Shown piece by piece: positions 1 through 12,900 of a stretch of DNA of 64,000 nt. The notes under the pieces were generated by a model. It searched no databases. It worked only from the letters and a program-made list of their open reading frames with translations, and was not told where the DNA came from. How positions within the stretch are numbered: the stretch's first letter is position 1; each line of letters starts with the position of its first letter. Location of the stretch: assembly GCA_015227615.1 (NCBI GenBank), contig JAALGZ010000006.1, forward strand, positions 124,001 through 188,000, given 5' to 3'. The stretch comes from Labyrinthula sp. Ha (taxonomy: Eukaryota; Sar; Bigyra; Labyrinthulida; Labyrinthulaceae). Made by a program: the position numbers and the translations under genes.

Positions 1-1876
1 TCTTCAATTTCTAAAGTAACATTTTTTAACCCAACTGCAACTTGACTAATTTGCACATTTTGATTAATTTCTTGTTTTTTCGCTTTTTTCATCATTCTGC
101 TCACTTCATTATTTTCAATATTTAGAAACTCTTCTGCATTAACTTTACTCAAATTAAGTGAACTACAAATTCGAAGACCAGCTTCTTCTACTTTGTTTTC
201 AATAGAACTCCTCTTGTACGGAATCCACTCCATTCGTTTTAAATAAGGACACCGATCTTCAACTACTTCTGCATCAAAATCCACACCAGAAAACTGTAAA
301 AATGTTTTTAATTCTCTCTTGACACCAAATCCAAATAAACTCAAATCAATATTCATCAAGCTTTTTGCAATTTCTCCTTTATTCCCCAACCCAAACACAT
401 TTCTCCATCGTAAAGTTGTTTGTTGTCCAAGACCTTCTTTATCTGTAAAAAAACTTCTATCTCGTTTTAAATTAGTTTTCTTTTCTTGTTTTATTTCCTT
501 TATATCATCATCATAATAATGAAAAACAAAATTCTTTCTAGGTGCATATAAATCATATCCCCAAGTAAATAATCTAGCAGCTCTATTAAATTCTTCTCCA
601 CCAAATAAATAACTCATATATGGATCATACGGAACATTTAAGTTTGCATGACATTTTGAAAATGCGACCCCAGCACCAAAAAAAGGTACAAAAGTTGGTT
701 TTTTTCCGTGTTTTATATTGTGTGCACTATTTCCTCCATTTACAACTACTAATTCTTTTCCATTAACTTTATGATTGGATAATTTTGTACTACATCTCGC
801 TGGTGCTAAATTTTGTTTATGTTTATCTTTTACTCGATTTGGATACGCAGAAAGAACAGCAAACTCATTTTCAGTGACCAAGAATTCTTCAATAGCCATT
901 TCATCCCATTTATTCTCAAAAGCAGAATGTGAGTCAATTTGAAGACAAAAGTCATCACTGTGTTCAGATTTTAATGCTCTTAGTTGATGATATCGTGCTG
1001 GCATTACTCCTCTTGCCTTTGAAATTGGAATATCTATTGTTGTAATTTGACTTCTTCTACAATTTTTTACCTGATCACAATATTCATCAACACAAGAAAT
1101 ATCCTCATCTGTTTTTTGATCAGCAATATAAATAAAAATATTATCTGGATTTTTTGTATTTTCAAATATTTCTTTCAAAGTATTTGAACATAGTTTATCT
1201 CTATAAGAAGCAAGAAATACATGAACTCTTTTTGATATTATTTTTGGTTTTGCAGGTTTTAAATTTTGTTCATTTTCAAATAAATGAAAAAATTCTTGTT
1301 CTTTTTTGGATAAATCTCTCAAATAATTCTGTCCTTGAAAAGCTAAAGAATAAACAAAGAAGAAAGATAAATACTCTTAAAGTATCCAGAATATAGATGT
1401 CTAAAAGAAGGTGAGTTTAATTTAATCTGTGCGTTTGATGGAGATAATTTAATTTCAATATTTCGAGTTTTGTCTTCAATTATGATTTCTCGTTTCTGTT
1501 TGTTGAATTTTGTTTGTTCAAACTTAAACTCTTTTCCTTCTGAAAATTCTATCCAATGAAGTGTGTCAATTGATTTGAAATATCCAGACTCATCAGCTTT
1601 TATCCAATAGAAATTTGAATCTTGTTCATCTTTTTGATTTGGAACACGTGGATTTTCAGATTTGTTTGAAACTGAGACTTTTGAAGAGGACGTCGTTGTT
1701 CGATCAGATTCAAATGTGTATAGTTGAGAGGACATTGAAAGAATATTTAAAATAAAAATAAATAGGGCAACAACAAGGAAGCATTGTAGTTTTGTTAAAG
1801 GAAATGTTTTCTTCATGCCCTTTTTTGCTTTTCCATTAATTACATTCCCAGTAATGCACCATTGCTTGTAATACAT
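1..1876 (-). CDS. GT60-type GlcNAc transferase-like type II membrane protein, 3' end outside window
   Basis: Probably a Golgi or ER glycosyltransferase that transfers GlcNAc from UDP-GlcNAc to protein, in the family of Skp1 hydroxyproline GlcNAc-transferases (GT60). An alternative ATG at 1816 (MKKTFPL) gives a shorter basic tail before the single membrane anchor (about residues 31-47). Joining exon 1876-1375 to exon 1342-1 across a 32-nt GT-AG gap continues the frame into the catalytic domain. There I read RVHVFLASYRD (about 206-216), a metal-binding-type QIDSH (302-306) inside an ARG...ARYHQLRAL context, VPYDPYMSYLFGGEE (404-418) and AARLFTWGYDLYAP. These blocks are family hallmarks. About 614 residues lie in the window and the C-terminus runs off its start. 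If the 32-nt gap is not an intron, the gene would be frameshifted. The acceptor substrate is unknown. Confidence 0.8.
1343..1374 (-). other. 32-nt mini-intron in the GT60-like gene (inferred)
   Basis: On the minus strand the segment begins GTATTTATC, is pyrimidine-rich and ends TTCTTTAG. Removing exactly these 32 nt bypasses the in-frame TAG at its end and fuses two parts of one protein (…YSGYFK-T-FQGQNYL…). The alternative is a disabling frameshift, but the downstream 1.3 kb frame is uninterrupted and well conserved, which favours splicing. Confidence 0.6.
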
Positions 1877-2388
1877 GTTGAAACAAAAAGAATTCCATTG
1901 ATGTAGATTTTGTAATCAAAGCAAAGAATAGCGGAAAGCGTAAAGACTGTATTTTAATCTAAAGAATTTAGATTGATGAAATGATAGGGAGACAAACAAA
2001 CAAAATAAAAATCAAAGTGGAAATGAACTCAAAGAACTCCTTTGATGTTCAAAGTTCTTACGTTAGTAGCAACACAGTGCTGCATTATTTTAGTTGCTCA
2101 AGAAATGAATTAACACTGATGGATAAGTATATTATTCCCAGCCTAAAAACTTATCTCCCTTATGAACTAATAGGTCAATTCGCAACAACCTTTATCCTAT
2201 TAAAAATCTCCAAGTAAATGCTGCACAGCCGGAGCAACGTCTATGTGCCTGACAGTTTCAACGTGCTGAAATAAAAAGTACGATTTTGAATATAGCTCAA
2301 CTTAAAAATTTGAACATCAAAGAAGTTATTTGGGTTACCTTTTGTATGGATTCTATTCTTGGACCATTGTAGAGAAGACTCTAGTTGT

Positions 2389-3111
2389 ATGAGTCTTAGA
2401 AAATTCATATTTAAAGGAAAACTTTGTAACTTTACACGGGAAAATATGGAAAATATGCTTGACATTTATTCTAAAGCCGGGATTATTTTCTATCATAATA
2501 ATCTTGACCTATCTGAACAAGATAATTTTATATTTTTTGCACCTTCTTTTATAGCACAAGCTTTGGGAAGTTTTATTCGTGATCAAAGTTTTCATCCCCT
2601 TGCTTTTAGATTAAATAAAGATATTTTCCCAGAATATAGAAAATATATTGATACTGGAATTATAAGAAAATCTTTATTTGATACACTTTTACAAAAATAT
2701 ACAAAAGAAGAACGAAATTATGTCTTAAGAGTTGCTTTAAGTAGTATGATTGTTCTAAGGTTTGATAAAAAGTTGGAAAGTTATATTGTTCCAGAATTGG
2801 TTCCTATCTTGAAAGATATGAGAATTAAACCTTCAAGAGAGAGTGAGGATTTTATTAAATTTGACAAACCAATTACTATTATAGAATTTCTAGAACAGGT
2901 ACTCCCTTTCAAGAAGGAACATCAACCCAAGGAAGTTTTATTATATAAATACTTTGCAAGATTTATTTTTGATCTTGAAAAGGTTATTGATATGTTTTCA
3001 TTGTGGGAGAAGAGAGTTGGAATTAAGTTAGTAAAAAAGAGATGGCTATTAATTAAGATAGATTTAGTAGGCGCAAAATTCCGGATTGAGTTGTGTTCTG
3101 AAAAGTGTTGA
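2389..3111 (+). CDS. Orphan COR-domain (Roco-type) protein fragment
   Basis: A 240-residue frame starting at the first ATG; the open frame extends 30 nt upstream without an ATG. The sequence matches the layout of the COR domain that follows Roc GTPases in Roco/LRRK proteins: an N-terminal helix, a 'lllDIYSKAGIIFYH' segment, 'FIFFAPSFIAQAL', then 'DTGIIRKSLFDTLLQKY', and a C-terminal 'SYIVPELVP' strand. Neither a Roc GTPase nor convincing leucine-rich repeats can be read upstream, and the C-terminal half of COR and any kinase are absent. It is therefore either the surviving piece of a degraded Roco gene or a short free-standing COR protein. The intact frame argues against great age. It is convergent with the XRN1 gene downstream. 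Confidence 0.5.
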   Translation: MSLRKFIFKGKLCNFTRENMENMLDIYSKAGIIFYHNNLDLSEQDNFIFFAPSFIAQALGSFIRDQSFHPLAFRLNKDIFPEYRKYIDTGIIRKSLFDTLLQKYTKEERNYVLRVALSSMIVLRFDKKLESYIVPELVPILKDMRIKPSRESEDFIKFDKPITIIEFLEQVLPFKKEHQPKEVLLYKYFARFIFDLEKVIDMFSLWEKRVGIKLVKKRWLLIKIDLVGAKFRIELCSEKC

Positions 3112-3413
3112 GCTGAGTAATTATTATGTTAAAGAAAGGACAAGAGAAATATTTTTATGCTTCATTTTGTTTGGATCCTCTTTTCCATCTACTAAATTCT
3201 GTACGGATAAATCTTTCTTTAAAATTATCAAGATCATCTAAAACATAATGATAACAATTTGTTAATAATATAAGAAGACTAACCAAAGGAGGAATTTCTT
3301 TGAGCGAGAAAAGTTTCAAACAGAGCGACAACTTGATTTTAACTCTACCCACATATTTCTCGCCCAATAAGCTTATAGTTTGCCGACTCTTGTGAGTGAT
3401 TAAGGCTTTTCTT

Positions 3414-6400
3414 CTATCGATTGAGATTCAGTTTTGCAAGTAAGACATTTGTTTTTTCTTTCAGATCATCCTTCGTTTCAAACATCTGCTGCTCTAAATC
3501 TTCACATCGAAAAACTTTCTTAGGGGTCAAGGGTGGTTTTGGTAAGTTTTTTGCTGCTTCTGCAAGAGTTGGTTTTTTCTTTCTCCTCACTTGAGCTGGT
3601 CTTAAGAAACTTGGAGTTGTTTTTTTCTTGACTTCAACTTTTTTCCACTGCTTCTTTGGTTTTGGTGTAACAATTTCTTCATCTTGATTTAACTCCTGTT
3701 TCGCAGGCATTTCAACCTTAAGTTTTTGTAAAGGTTTTTTTGGTTTTTTCTCAAGCTGATTTTGTTTTTGTTTTTCTTTTGACCACACTGATTTTGTATT
3801 ATTCTTCCTACTCTCAAATTTTCCAGCTAACATTTTATCTTCACCTAAGAAAACTAATTTATCTGTTTTTTTGTTGAATCCCTGCCCTCTAGTTAGATTA
3901 AGCAAACTATCTATTGAAACTGTGAGCGCAGAAGTTTCACCTTCAAACAGTACTTCTACATCTATTTCTTTTTGTATTTGATACCAACCTATCACTATAC
4001 CAGGTTTTCCAAAACTAATCAAACCGCTTCTTTCATTTATGTTCAAAACAAAATCACCTACATAAACTTCTTTTTTTCCCGCAATATTAAAATTCTTACT
4101 AAATTTGGCTATTTCTTCTCGAAGAGCAATTCCATGGTCAACTTTTTCTGTGGAGAACTTGCTCAAAGAAAATATTTGAGCAACGTTCTTAATGAGCATT
4201 TTTTTTGCTTTGTCGCACAAATACTCAGATTTCTCTTCAACTAACCTACCAGTTTGTGATTTGACTTTCCCAAGAATGTCTTTAAGTTTGACAAGATCGT
4301 TCAAATCTAAATTAAGATCTTCTTCTGAGTAAATAAAATTAGACTCACAGTTTTCCAAGGAATGAACAACATGTGGGAAAAGTTTAATATATTCAGACAC
4401 AAGTGTTTTTGTTTTATCCGTGTAAAACCAACCTTTTTTAATTCGTTCACTAAATCCTGGAAGTTTATAGAATATTTTTTCTCTTGTTTCTTCATCAACT
4501 AAAGACGATTTTAAACTTAGTCCAATATTCATTCTAGAAACTTTTTGGTAGCCTTGATCAGGAAATAATAACTTTGATGATTTTTTACCCAAGGAAATCA
4601 ATAAACTTCCTGTTAGTTTACCAAATGTTTCAGGAGATATTCCAAAACTTCTAGCAAGTTGGTTTCCAGAATAATATCTATCCCGAACATTCTGATGCAG
4701 TTTTGATCCAAAAAACTTGTCAATAGAAGTAAAAGAACGAAATTTAATCCAATGCTTTTTCTTCTCATCAAACTTTAGAATATCTCCCAACGTCCTTTGA
4801 GATAAATTAATTGCTAAAGATCCATCTTTAGGTTCAGCAAAGGTATTAATTACATTCAAATTGGGTGAAATCAGGCAAGAAATAGGAACAACTTTTTCAC
4901 GGATGACACCAAATCGGCCCTCTTGCTCCAAAAGAATATACTTCATCTTGTCGTCAACTTCAACACCACCAAATCCGCCTCCTGGTTTTCCATTTCCGTA
5001 CATCAAATCATGCTCAGCTAATTGAATTAACTCCTCTTCCTTTGAGTTTGTTCTGTTTAGTACTTTTTTCACTGTCCAAGTTGATTTCGAATTAAATTCT
5101 TTATGTGGAAAGCCAATGCTTTTTTGAGAACCAGTCTTCATCTTCCCAAAGTTTTTTAACACCAAAACAAAACTTTCTTTCTGAGAAGCTCTTCCAAATA
5201 TATTTACTCCAACTTTTCTCAACTCACTTTTATTTCTCTTAATCAACTGTTTCCAAAAATAATCCCATTCAGTCCAATCCTCATCTTTGTACTCAATCTT
5301 CTCACTAGATTCAATGACCAAAACTTTTCCAAAACTATTCCTATTATTCTCATCATTATTCAAGATACCAACATTTTCCTCAATTGCTTTCTCTAAGCGA
5401 GAAATATCGATAAACGGGATCAAATTAATCCCTTCCCAGGAATTTCTTTTTCCATTCATATCAACTTTAAAAGTCCAAGGATAAAAATCCTTAATTGGAC
5501 TATTTTCGCTCAACATCAACTCTGAATAGCTATTCGGTAACAAGTTTGCTGAAATTGGAGGCAAGCAACAAGTCAATTGAGTAAATGGTAAAAACGGTTG
5601 GCCTAAATTAAATTCAGCAAGAGCAGCAAGTTCGACAAAATCTGTTGTTTTGAGAAGATTCACTAGCGAGGAAATTGTTGGTGGGTAATGAAAGGGATAA
5701 AACCAATTCCAAGACGGAACTCCAAAAAAGTAATATTTGAAGCACCAAAACATTCCTCTTAGAAACTCTTTTGCAGCGATTTCAACATCCTCATCTGACA
5801 GCTTAGAAGATTTTTCAGGTCCCATTTCAGCTTCAGCTTTGACCAAAATAGCACAAAGAACACTAAAATCAATCATTTGCTCATCTTTATTCACTAGAAA
5901 AGATCGATTTTCAATCAAGACTTGCTTATAGAAAAGAATTAACTGATCTAGTGCACCAAATTTTATGTCAACTCCATTCAAATGTGGCAGAAAATCATTT
6001 CCAATTAACATAAAAAGGACAACAAGATCAATAATGACTCTCTCAATTTCAAACTCAAGCTCTTGATCCGGTTCTTCAACATCCATTTCAAACATAATTC
6101 TTTCCAAGTTTTCCTTGTTGAACTCTATTTCCAAATATTTCCTCAAAATATTCAAGTCTAGAATTTCCCAGCTTGATAAGTCGCTTCTTTCTCTTTTCTT
6201 TCTATCTTCTTTTTCTCCCCTTCCTCCTGTAAAATCAACTTCCTCTCTTAATAAACTAAAACGTTCTTCACCAGTTGCAAGCCCAAGCATTATCAAATCC
6301 GCATCCAGTGAGTTACAAACATGGTGATATGTCCGTCGTGAAAATATTCCAGAGCTCTCTCGAATAAATTCCATGATTGCATGCTCACCTTCTGCAGGAA

Positions 6401-6932
6401 CTTGGTGACCGCTGAAAAAAACTTTACAACGTTTCCAAATAATATCCTTCTTACACTTTTCTTTCACAAACTCTTTAAATTTTCCATCCAACTTTGTCAT
6501 AAATTCTGTTCCAGGAGTAATACAGTTCGAATCAAATTGTTTTTGAAATTCCATTATTTGTTCGGTAAGTGTTTTTTGTGGAAAACATTTTTTAACGGAC
6601 TCGAAACGATCTCGAGCAGATGCAAATCGACGACTTCTCTGTTGATTCATTTTAGCTCTTGGAGCTGAACCATCAATAGCTAAATACAGATATTCTCTTG
6701 GTTGAACAACATGTACAAGTTCATTAACAAGTTTGAAAATATTTTCACAAATTTGATCAAAAGAAATATGTAAATTTTCTGAAGAGTTGTTATGTGAGGA
6801 GGTATGAATGATTCCATTAAGATCCAAATATAGACAATCAAACGTAGGCAATTGAGTTGGGTCTGTGCCTATTTTTCTGTTAATTAGTGGATACCTCTCA
6901 CTCAACCAACGATAGAATTTAGGAACTCCCAT
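3414..6932 (-). CDS. XRN1: 5'-3' exoribonuclease, XRN1/Pacman type
   Basis: Processive cytoplasmic exonuclease that degrades decapped 5'-monophosphate mRNA. The start is secure: MGVPKFYRWLSERYPLI is the invariant N-terminus of the family. The nuclease core carries all acidic metal ligands, aligned by eye to yeast Xrn1: D37 (LYLDLNG), D87 (AIDGSAPRAK), E181 and E183 (AEGEHAIMEF), D210 and D212 (SLDADLIML), and D313 (GNDFLPHL). K94, Q98 and R102 of the 5'-phosphate pocket are present. After the helical domain come XRN1-specific modules, including an SH3-like segment around VYVGDFVLNINERSGLI, then a Lys/Pro-rich basic tail of about 130 residues. The 1172-residue length suits XRN1 rather than nuclear XRN2. 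It is intronless, with a pyrimidine-rich leader upstream. Confidence 0.95.
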   Translation of the reverse strand: MGVPKFYRWLSERYPLINRKIGTDPTQLPTFDCLYLDLNGIIHTSSHNNSSENLHISFDQICENIFKLVNELVHVVQPREYLYLAIDGSAPRAKMNQQRSRRFASARDRFESVKKCFPQKTLTEQIMEFQKQFDSNCITPGTEFMTKLDGKFKEFVKEKCKKDIIWKRCKVFFSGHQVPAEGEHAIMEFIRESSGIFSRRTYHHVCNSLDADLIMLGLATGEERFSLLREEVDFTGGRGEKEDRKKRERSDLSSWEILDLNILRKYLEIEFNKENLERIMFEMDVEEPDQELEFEIERVIIDLVVLFMLIGNDFLPHLNGVDIKFGALDQLILFYKQVLIENRSFLVNKDEQMIDFSVLCAILVKAEAEMGPEKSSKLSDEDVEIAAKEFLRGMFWCFKYYFFGVPSWNWFYPFHYPPTISSLVNLLKTTDFVELAALAEFNLGQPFLPFTQLTCCLPPISANLLPNSYSELMLSENSPIKDFYPWTFKVDMNGKRNSWEGINLIPFIDISRLEKAIEENVGILNNDENNRNSFGKVLVIESSEKIEYKDEDWTEWDYFWKQLIKRNKSELRKVGVNIFGRASQKESFVLVLKNFGKMKTGSQKSIGFPHKEFNSKSTWTVKKVLNRTNSKEEELIQLAEHDLMYGNGKPGGGFGGVEVDDKMKYILLEQEGRFGVIREKVVPISCLISPNLNVINTFAEPKDGSLAINLSQRTLGDILKFDEKKKHWIKFRSFTSIDKFFGSKLHQNVRDRYYSGNQLARSFGISPETFGKLTGSLLISLGKKSSKLLFPDQGYQKVSRMNIGLSLKSSLVDEETREKIFYKLPGFSERIKKGWFYTDKTKTLVSEYIKLFPHVVHSLENCESNFIYSEEDLNLDLNDLVKLKDILGKVKSQTGRLVEEKSEYLCDKAKKMLIKNVAQIFSLSKFSTEKVDHGIALREEIAKFSKNFNIAGKKEVYVGDFVLNINERSGLISFGKPGIVIGWYQIQKEIDVEVLFEGETSALTVSIDSLLNLTRGQGFNKKTDKLVFLGEDKMLAGKFESRKNNTKSVWSKEKQKQNQLEKKPKKPLQKLKVEMPAKQELNQDEEIVTPKPKKQWKKVEVKKKTTPSFLRPAQVRRKKKPTLAEAAKNLPKPPLTPKKVFRCEDLEQQMFETKDDLKEKTNVLLAKLNLNR

Positions 6933-9900
6933 ATTTTTCTGTTTTGCTTATTCTTTTTCTTTGTCTATTTAGGCCAGATCTCTTTTATGTGACGTGGCAT
7001 TCAAGGATGATATTACTCTAAGATGATGTTATTTAAAATTATTATTAACTCAAGCAAATTCTATGAGCAAGTAGTAATAGTTATTCACATAGTTAATTTA
7101 ATCCATATTAGGTACATATTTGTAGAGAGTAAACTTATCTGCCAATAATTAATAAGAGTAAAGAAGTACTGAATATAAAATCACTTTAGAATAAAAAATA
7201 AAAAAATTTTTAAGACCAAACCTAGTTTTACATGAATAAAGCAACGAATGATGCACCAAAAATATTTGAGTAAGAAGACAAGAGAATAGTCGGAAACTCT
7301 TAAAACCCATGGATGGATATGATTTTTTGACTCTGGTGTCAGATACTCCTCGCAACGTAATAAGTCTGACTAATTACCCAATGGTTTTGGACGATACTTC
7401 GACTGAATCAGTGATGCCCAGAACGCTGATTTTCCATGGGTAAAAGAGAGAGTGGGCTGGGAACACAGTGAAACATGCTGCAAGGTACCATGTAAACATT
7501 AATAGTTAAAAACTTAGTGTTAAAATATCTTCTTCTGCTCTATCTATGGAATTAAGCCAACTTCTTTTTTATTTGAACTCAATCCTTGACATTTGATTTA
7601 GCGTACGCCTATGAAAAGGTCCTATGACTCAGCCCAGCCTCACCAGTCGATCCTAGATGCAGATGAGGATGGATTTAAAAATTTTTCCTTATCTTTAACC
7701 AGGTACGTACAAGTATGTTTAAAAGTTAATAAATTCCTGTCTAAGTTAGGGAAATAAAAGTTTTATGACCATTATTTCTTGAATGTCGAAATTAAGAAGA
7801 TGTAAATTTGTGTTCAAATCACCGGGGAGAACTAATTTCTTTTTTTTTGTGAATGATGCTTAGCTTAAGAACTAGTATTTTCGGATGTTAGAGAAAGCAA
7901 TTCTATGATCTGAAAATTTTAGTTGCATGTAGCCTTATAGTTCAAGACAATATAATTGCTAAATTCAAATTTTGACTTTGTAGCTGATGCTTTTAAATAT
8001 TTGATTGGTCAAGACACAATGGGAGCAACAAATTTCACAGAAACATTCTCCAAAGATGTAACCAAGCACTAATGAAAGCCAGGGGATGACTGTTACCTTC
8101 AAAATATCTGATTCTGTATTGTAAAGAAACTCACAATAAAACTTTTGTTTCAGCATTATTTATTTAGAGAATTTTTGAAGGAGCTTTCTAAGGCAAGGCA
8201 ATATCCACAGAAAAAAGTATATAGATATATTATGGTTACTTGCAAGGATAACTAAGAGAACCACTAGAACAAGAACTACTACACTAAGATATAGAGCAAG
8301 TTATTTTCCCTTTTAAATTCATAATCATATTGATTCAAAGATAAATTTCAAGGCAGATAACTTATTAATTTTGCTGGGATAAGAGTCATACATGATATAA
8401 TATTAACTCTTAATTTCTATCCAGAAATAGGATAATCATCATTTTAAGATCCAATGGTATAGCTGAAAGGGATATAAATCCTTTTAAAGATGCAGAACTA
8501 TTTTGACTAAGAATTTTGGGTGATTTTAAAAGCTTTGCAAGAATAAAAGCCATTATCCAGAAAAAACTATTTTATGAGCTAGAACAGCAGCACAAAGTCT
8601 TTCTACCCATAATGAGTTATTAATAAAAAGTTTCATGTTCATTATTGTGTGTCTGTGGATCAGGATGTAATATAGTGCAAAAAAATAAAACTAGGCTATC
8701 CTGGATTTACTGCCCAAGCCGATTCAAAACGAAAAATATAGAGAAGAGGTGACACTAGAGGAAAGAAATTCTGTTTACAATGTTTTTAACCATATTTGAC
8801 ATATGTGGAATATATTTCACCTTGTGAACACTTACCTACAACAACGATGTTTATGCCCGAAAATCCCATTCGAACATAGGATAATATAGTGCACTTAAAT
8901 ACTACAAACCGATGTAAATATTTTGTTGATATTCCCTGAGCTGATTATTTCCATGTTAAGCAAAAAGTCGAAATACCAAGAACACACTTAAGTATATTAC
9001 AAATATGGTCTAGGGAATGTAAAGAGCCATAAGGATAAATTGCGGATATTGCTAGTGTGCATGAATTACCAAATGGGGTTGAATTAGTACCAATAGACGA
9101 AAACTAAACACAAATAAATGGCAAAGCACGATGGCGCGAAATCGTTTGCACAAACTTATTTAGTATAACCCAATAAAATTATAGAAGAAAACCTAAAATT
9201 GATTCTAGGTAATTAAGTTTTGATTAGCTCCTGTGGAATTGGATTAGTGTTAACCATGCAAGAGGATGTTTGTATAGCATAGACAGCCCATTAAAATCGT
9301 CACCCAATGATAAAGTTATATATCTGAAATAAGCGCACTAAGTATAGAGAATCACCTATTTAAAATCCCTTAGTTTGTGTATATCTTAATTCTATCAGAA
9401 CTTTTTGTTATCCAATTTATTTCTTTAAAAACAGATTTTGTTTAAGACGATGAACCTTTCATATGAAACACTTCATGCAGTTCTTGCTTTCATAAACATT
9501 ACATTACGCCGTATTCAGGCAGTAGAGTCCTATAATCATTAGTACATTTATGAGATGAACAGCATAAGCTTCTATCAGAACCTAAATTTTGTATTGAATA
9601 ATTTCTTTAGACCAGTCCCAAATTTTGTTGGGAATGAAATGGTCACATCAATCCCTTGTGAGTTTATAAATTTTGTTTTATAGCACGTTGCAGTCCCCTA
9701 TATACTAATCTAGAAGGCATAAAAGGATTTAAAATCTTATACTAGTTTACAGGATTTAGAATTTTTACTAGAACATAGAGTTGGACCCTTAGCTATGCCA
9801 GTATTCTCGCTATAGATGATGTTCAGTTTTGCCATAAGCTTAAACTGGATTTAGCTAGTAACTAACCAGTAACGACTGAACTCGTATCAGTATAAATAAC

Positions 9901-12900
9901 ATGCCCAGGTCTCACTAGACAGCATTGACTTAATATAAATATATCTGTAAGGGCTTGAAAGTTACTTGGTTTACTGTATAATTATTAATTTAAATATAGA
10001 TGACACAAGGTCACCTATGGGTGAGTACATAATAATCTCTCTTATCCAATATCGAAGCTGTTTCTTTTTCATACTGCAATAAACCTTGAATATGTTTGTA
10101 GTAGACCTTGTGGAATTCTGTTGAAAACAGAATAAAGCAGGATGACTACTACGATCCAAAGAAGTCTCTATAATTCTCTCGGTATTTATTTCATATTTAT
10201 TATGAATGAATTTGATGCACCATTTTGGTTTCTATTGATTTACCACAAAGGATGCTCCGTGCCAGTCACTCATAGTTGCAGATTGGTGATCCTGACCCCA
10301 TATGGATCAGTAATGTTTATTGAAATGAGCCTTGGATCATTTCAAAGATTCTCCAAGTTCTATCATCAGCTACAACTTTGTTAGCAAGGATCCGGATCAA
10401 ATGCCAAGTCATTCAATCAAGAAATTGTAATGAATATCTAATCAGTCATCCTCATCAAGACCAGCTCTATCATATGCTAGCAAGTATGTTTACAGCTTAG
10501 ATTATAGTAATTCCACATTCTCGTTTCTGGTTAAGTCATGTTAGCAATTTGTCGCCAAATTATTTAAGCCGATCTTTTTGTTCCAAGCAATTTCTCTTAT
10601 TTTGTTTCGAGTGTGACTAACTCTTTTCCAACTATAATGCAAGGGCTCAATTTACAGTGGGTTACATGATAATTTGTAGTGGCAATAAGAACATTTATTC
10701 ATTATATGCAATTTGATTGTTATTAAAAGGGAGCAGTTTGGCAATGAGTAGAACAAATTTGATTATTGCTCTGAAAGGAAGGAACCCGAGTCACCATACA
10801 TGTTTTGGGTTCCTCGGTTGTTTTCTTTTTTGCTTTCCTCAGATTGTCTATATCTTTGAAAGATGTAATGATTAGACAGTTTTAGCAGGATTGGTGATCC
10901 GTGGACAATATTCATCCTTGATCAGTACTTAGAACTATTTTTTTAAACTGTTCCGTAATACTTTGCGTAGTCACTTATTGCGTATGTGATTATATCTTCA
11001 AAGAGAGCCAAGGCACACCTAATCAACTATTTAATGTAGCTTAAACCCAGTAAAGCTTAGATAGCTAAAGAATAAAAACTGCCTTACTGCATTATAGAGG
11101 AGAACGATAGGGTTCTAAAATGTCGAGCTTTAATGTTATATAACATCACAGTCTCCTGAGTATGTTATTCATATGAAAAGTGGCCAACAGAATATATATA
11201 CAGGTTAAAAAGTTGTATTCTAATGCTTAAGGATAGGTTTAAAGAATTTAAACAAGATTACGAAGCATCAGCAGCTCCTGCTTTGAATTTCTAGGCGCTC
11301 ATGTCTATACTAATTGTGCAACATCTTTTTCACAACTTGGTGAGTTTTCGAATAGGATTTTTCAGGTCAAAGATGTTGTTTCAATTGTTTTTTATTTCTG
11401 CAAATTGCAATGTGACACAATAATTTAGGTTTTCTATATTTCCTATGATGTTTATATGTGGCTTCTGGTTCATGGTTTTAGGTCATTGAATTTAGTAAAC
11501 ACATTGCCAAACTTGGTCAGTGCAAACAAATAGCTCAAGACAACTATAGTGTTTATTAGTTAGGATTAACACCCAAAAGCTTCTTGGAACCTTTCTGAAT
11601 AAACATGCTTCACCCCTTTGACCAATTTGTACTCGGAAAATGTTGTGGTTGATATTCGCGATACATTCAAGTCACTTGTGTGTTAAGTTTAAAGCAGTAT
11701 AGCCATGATTTGCTACTTAATGTATTAGATGAGCCATGCTGGTTATTGACCACATTCTATCACGGTGTTTGTTCTAAACTTCGGCATACATCTAATAAAC
11801 AAGTAGTAGAAAGAGAAAGATACCTCTCAATTGTGTCTACCTGAACTTACCTGCATTTTGCTTGTTGTCTAATAGCAAGAGAATATTTTCATACGAAATA
11901 CTTCTCTCTGATTTCTTTATGACTTGTCTGATGAAGATAACTTAGTTTTGTTTTGGGACATCTTGAAGATAAAAAATGATGCATGCATATTCTGTTAAAA
12001 GAAATTTGATACAGAATAGTCAACTTCACTTTCTAGTCCTATGCTCGGATAATTTAAAAATTTGCGAACTCCTAGGTAATAACTTAGGCCCAAAGAATAG
12101 ATCATAGTATAATTGTACATAGTATTTTTTAGTTGTATTGGGGCCATCGCTTTAAATTCATCGGTTTTTTTTAGTTTTCTATTCAATGAGATAATTATTG
12201 ACTTTGGTTTATGATGGAGTTTGGTCAACATAAACTTTTAACTAGAACAACAAGTTTTATCACAGTGATCGAAAACGAAATTTTGGTGCATAAATAATGA
12301 ACTGTTATCCTAAGTGTTAACAAGGAGAAAATTTTCCACTCCAGAAATTTGTTAAAACATAGAAGCTAGTAGTTTTTGCTGTGCTAGCTCATTTCCCAAG
12401 AATGTCGGATGAATTTAAAACCATTTAAATCAACTTGTTGTAAGCGGTAAATCTACCTTCTAGTAAGAACTTCAAATACAGCATATAGGTATGAAAACTG
12501 GTGTTATCTTTAGAGAAAGGTATTTTCTGTTTCTATTTATTGGATTTGATGTACACACTTTCTAGTCGATGATTTCTATATTCAAACATTTTTTATGGAA
12601 TTAGATTATGTTTTTTTGGTTTCCATTGCTATATTAGTAAAGGTGTGCAAGAAAACTTGCCCGATCTGTATTGGGGATATTTTCCCCGGGTACATCCGTT
12701 AAAAAGGTTTATGGATAATCGGTTACAAAGCATGCTATTCACTACCGTTAGGATCCCAATAGGCTTGTTATCTAGTGGTACCTTCCATGGAATTTTGTCG
12801 ATATATCGGAACACTTTAAACAACCTATACTTCCAGTGGAATAAGGATAAGTTGAAAAATCTTGTAACTCAATAAACAAGACAACCTCACGTCACAAAAG

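Noticed and set aside
3155-3367. 70-codon open frame downstream of XRN1 (…KEIPPLVSLLILLTNC…)
   Set aside because: No ATG in the frame and no recognisable domain. It could be an exon or fragment, but nothing beyond an open frame supports it.
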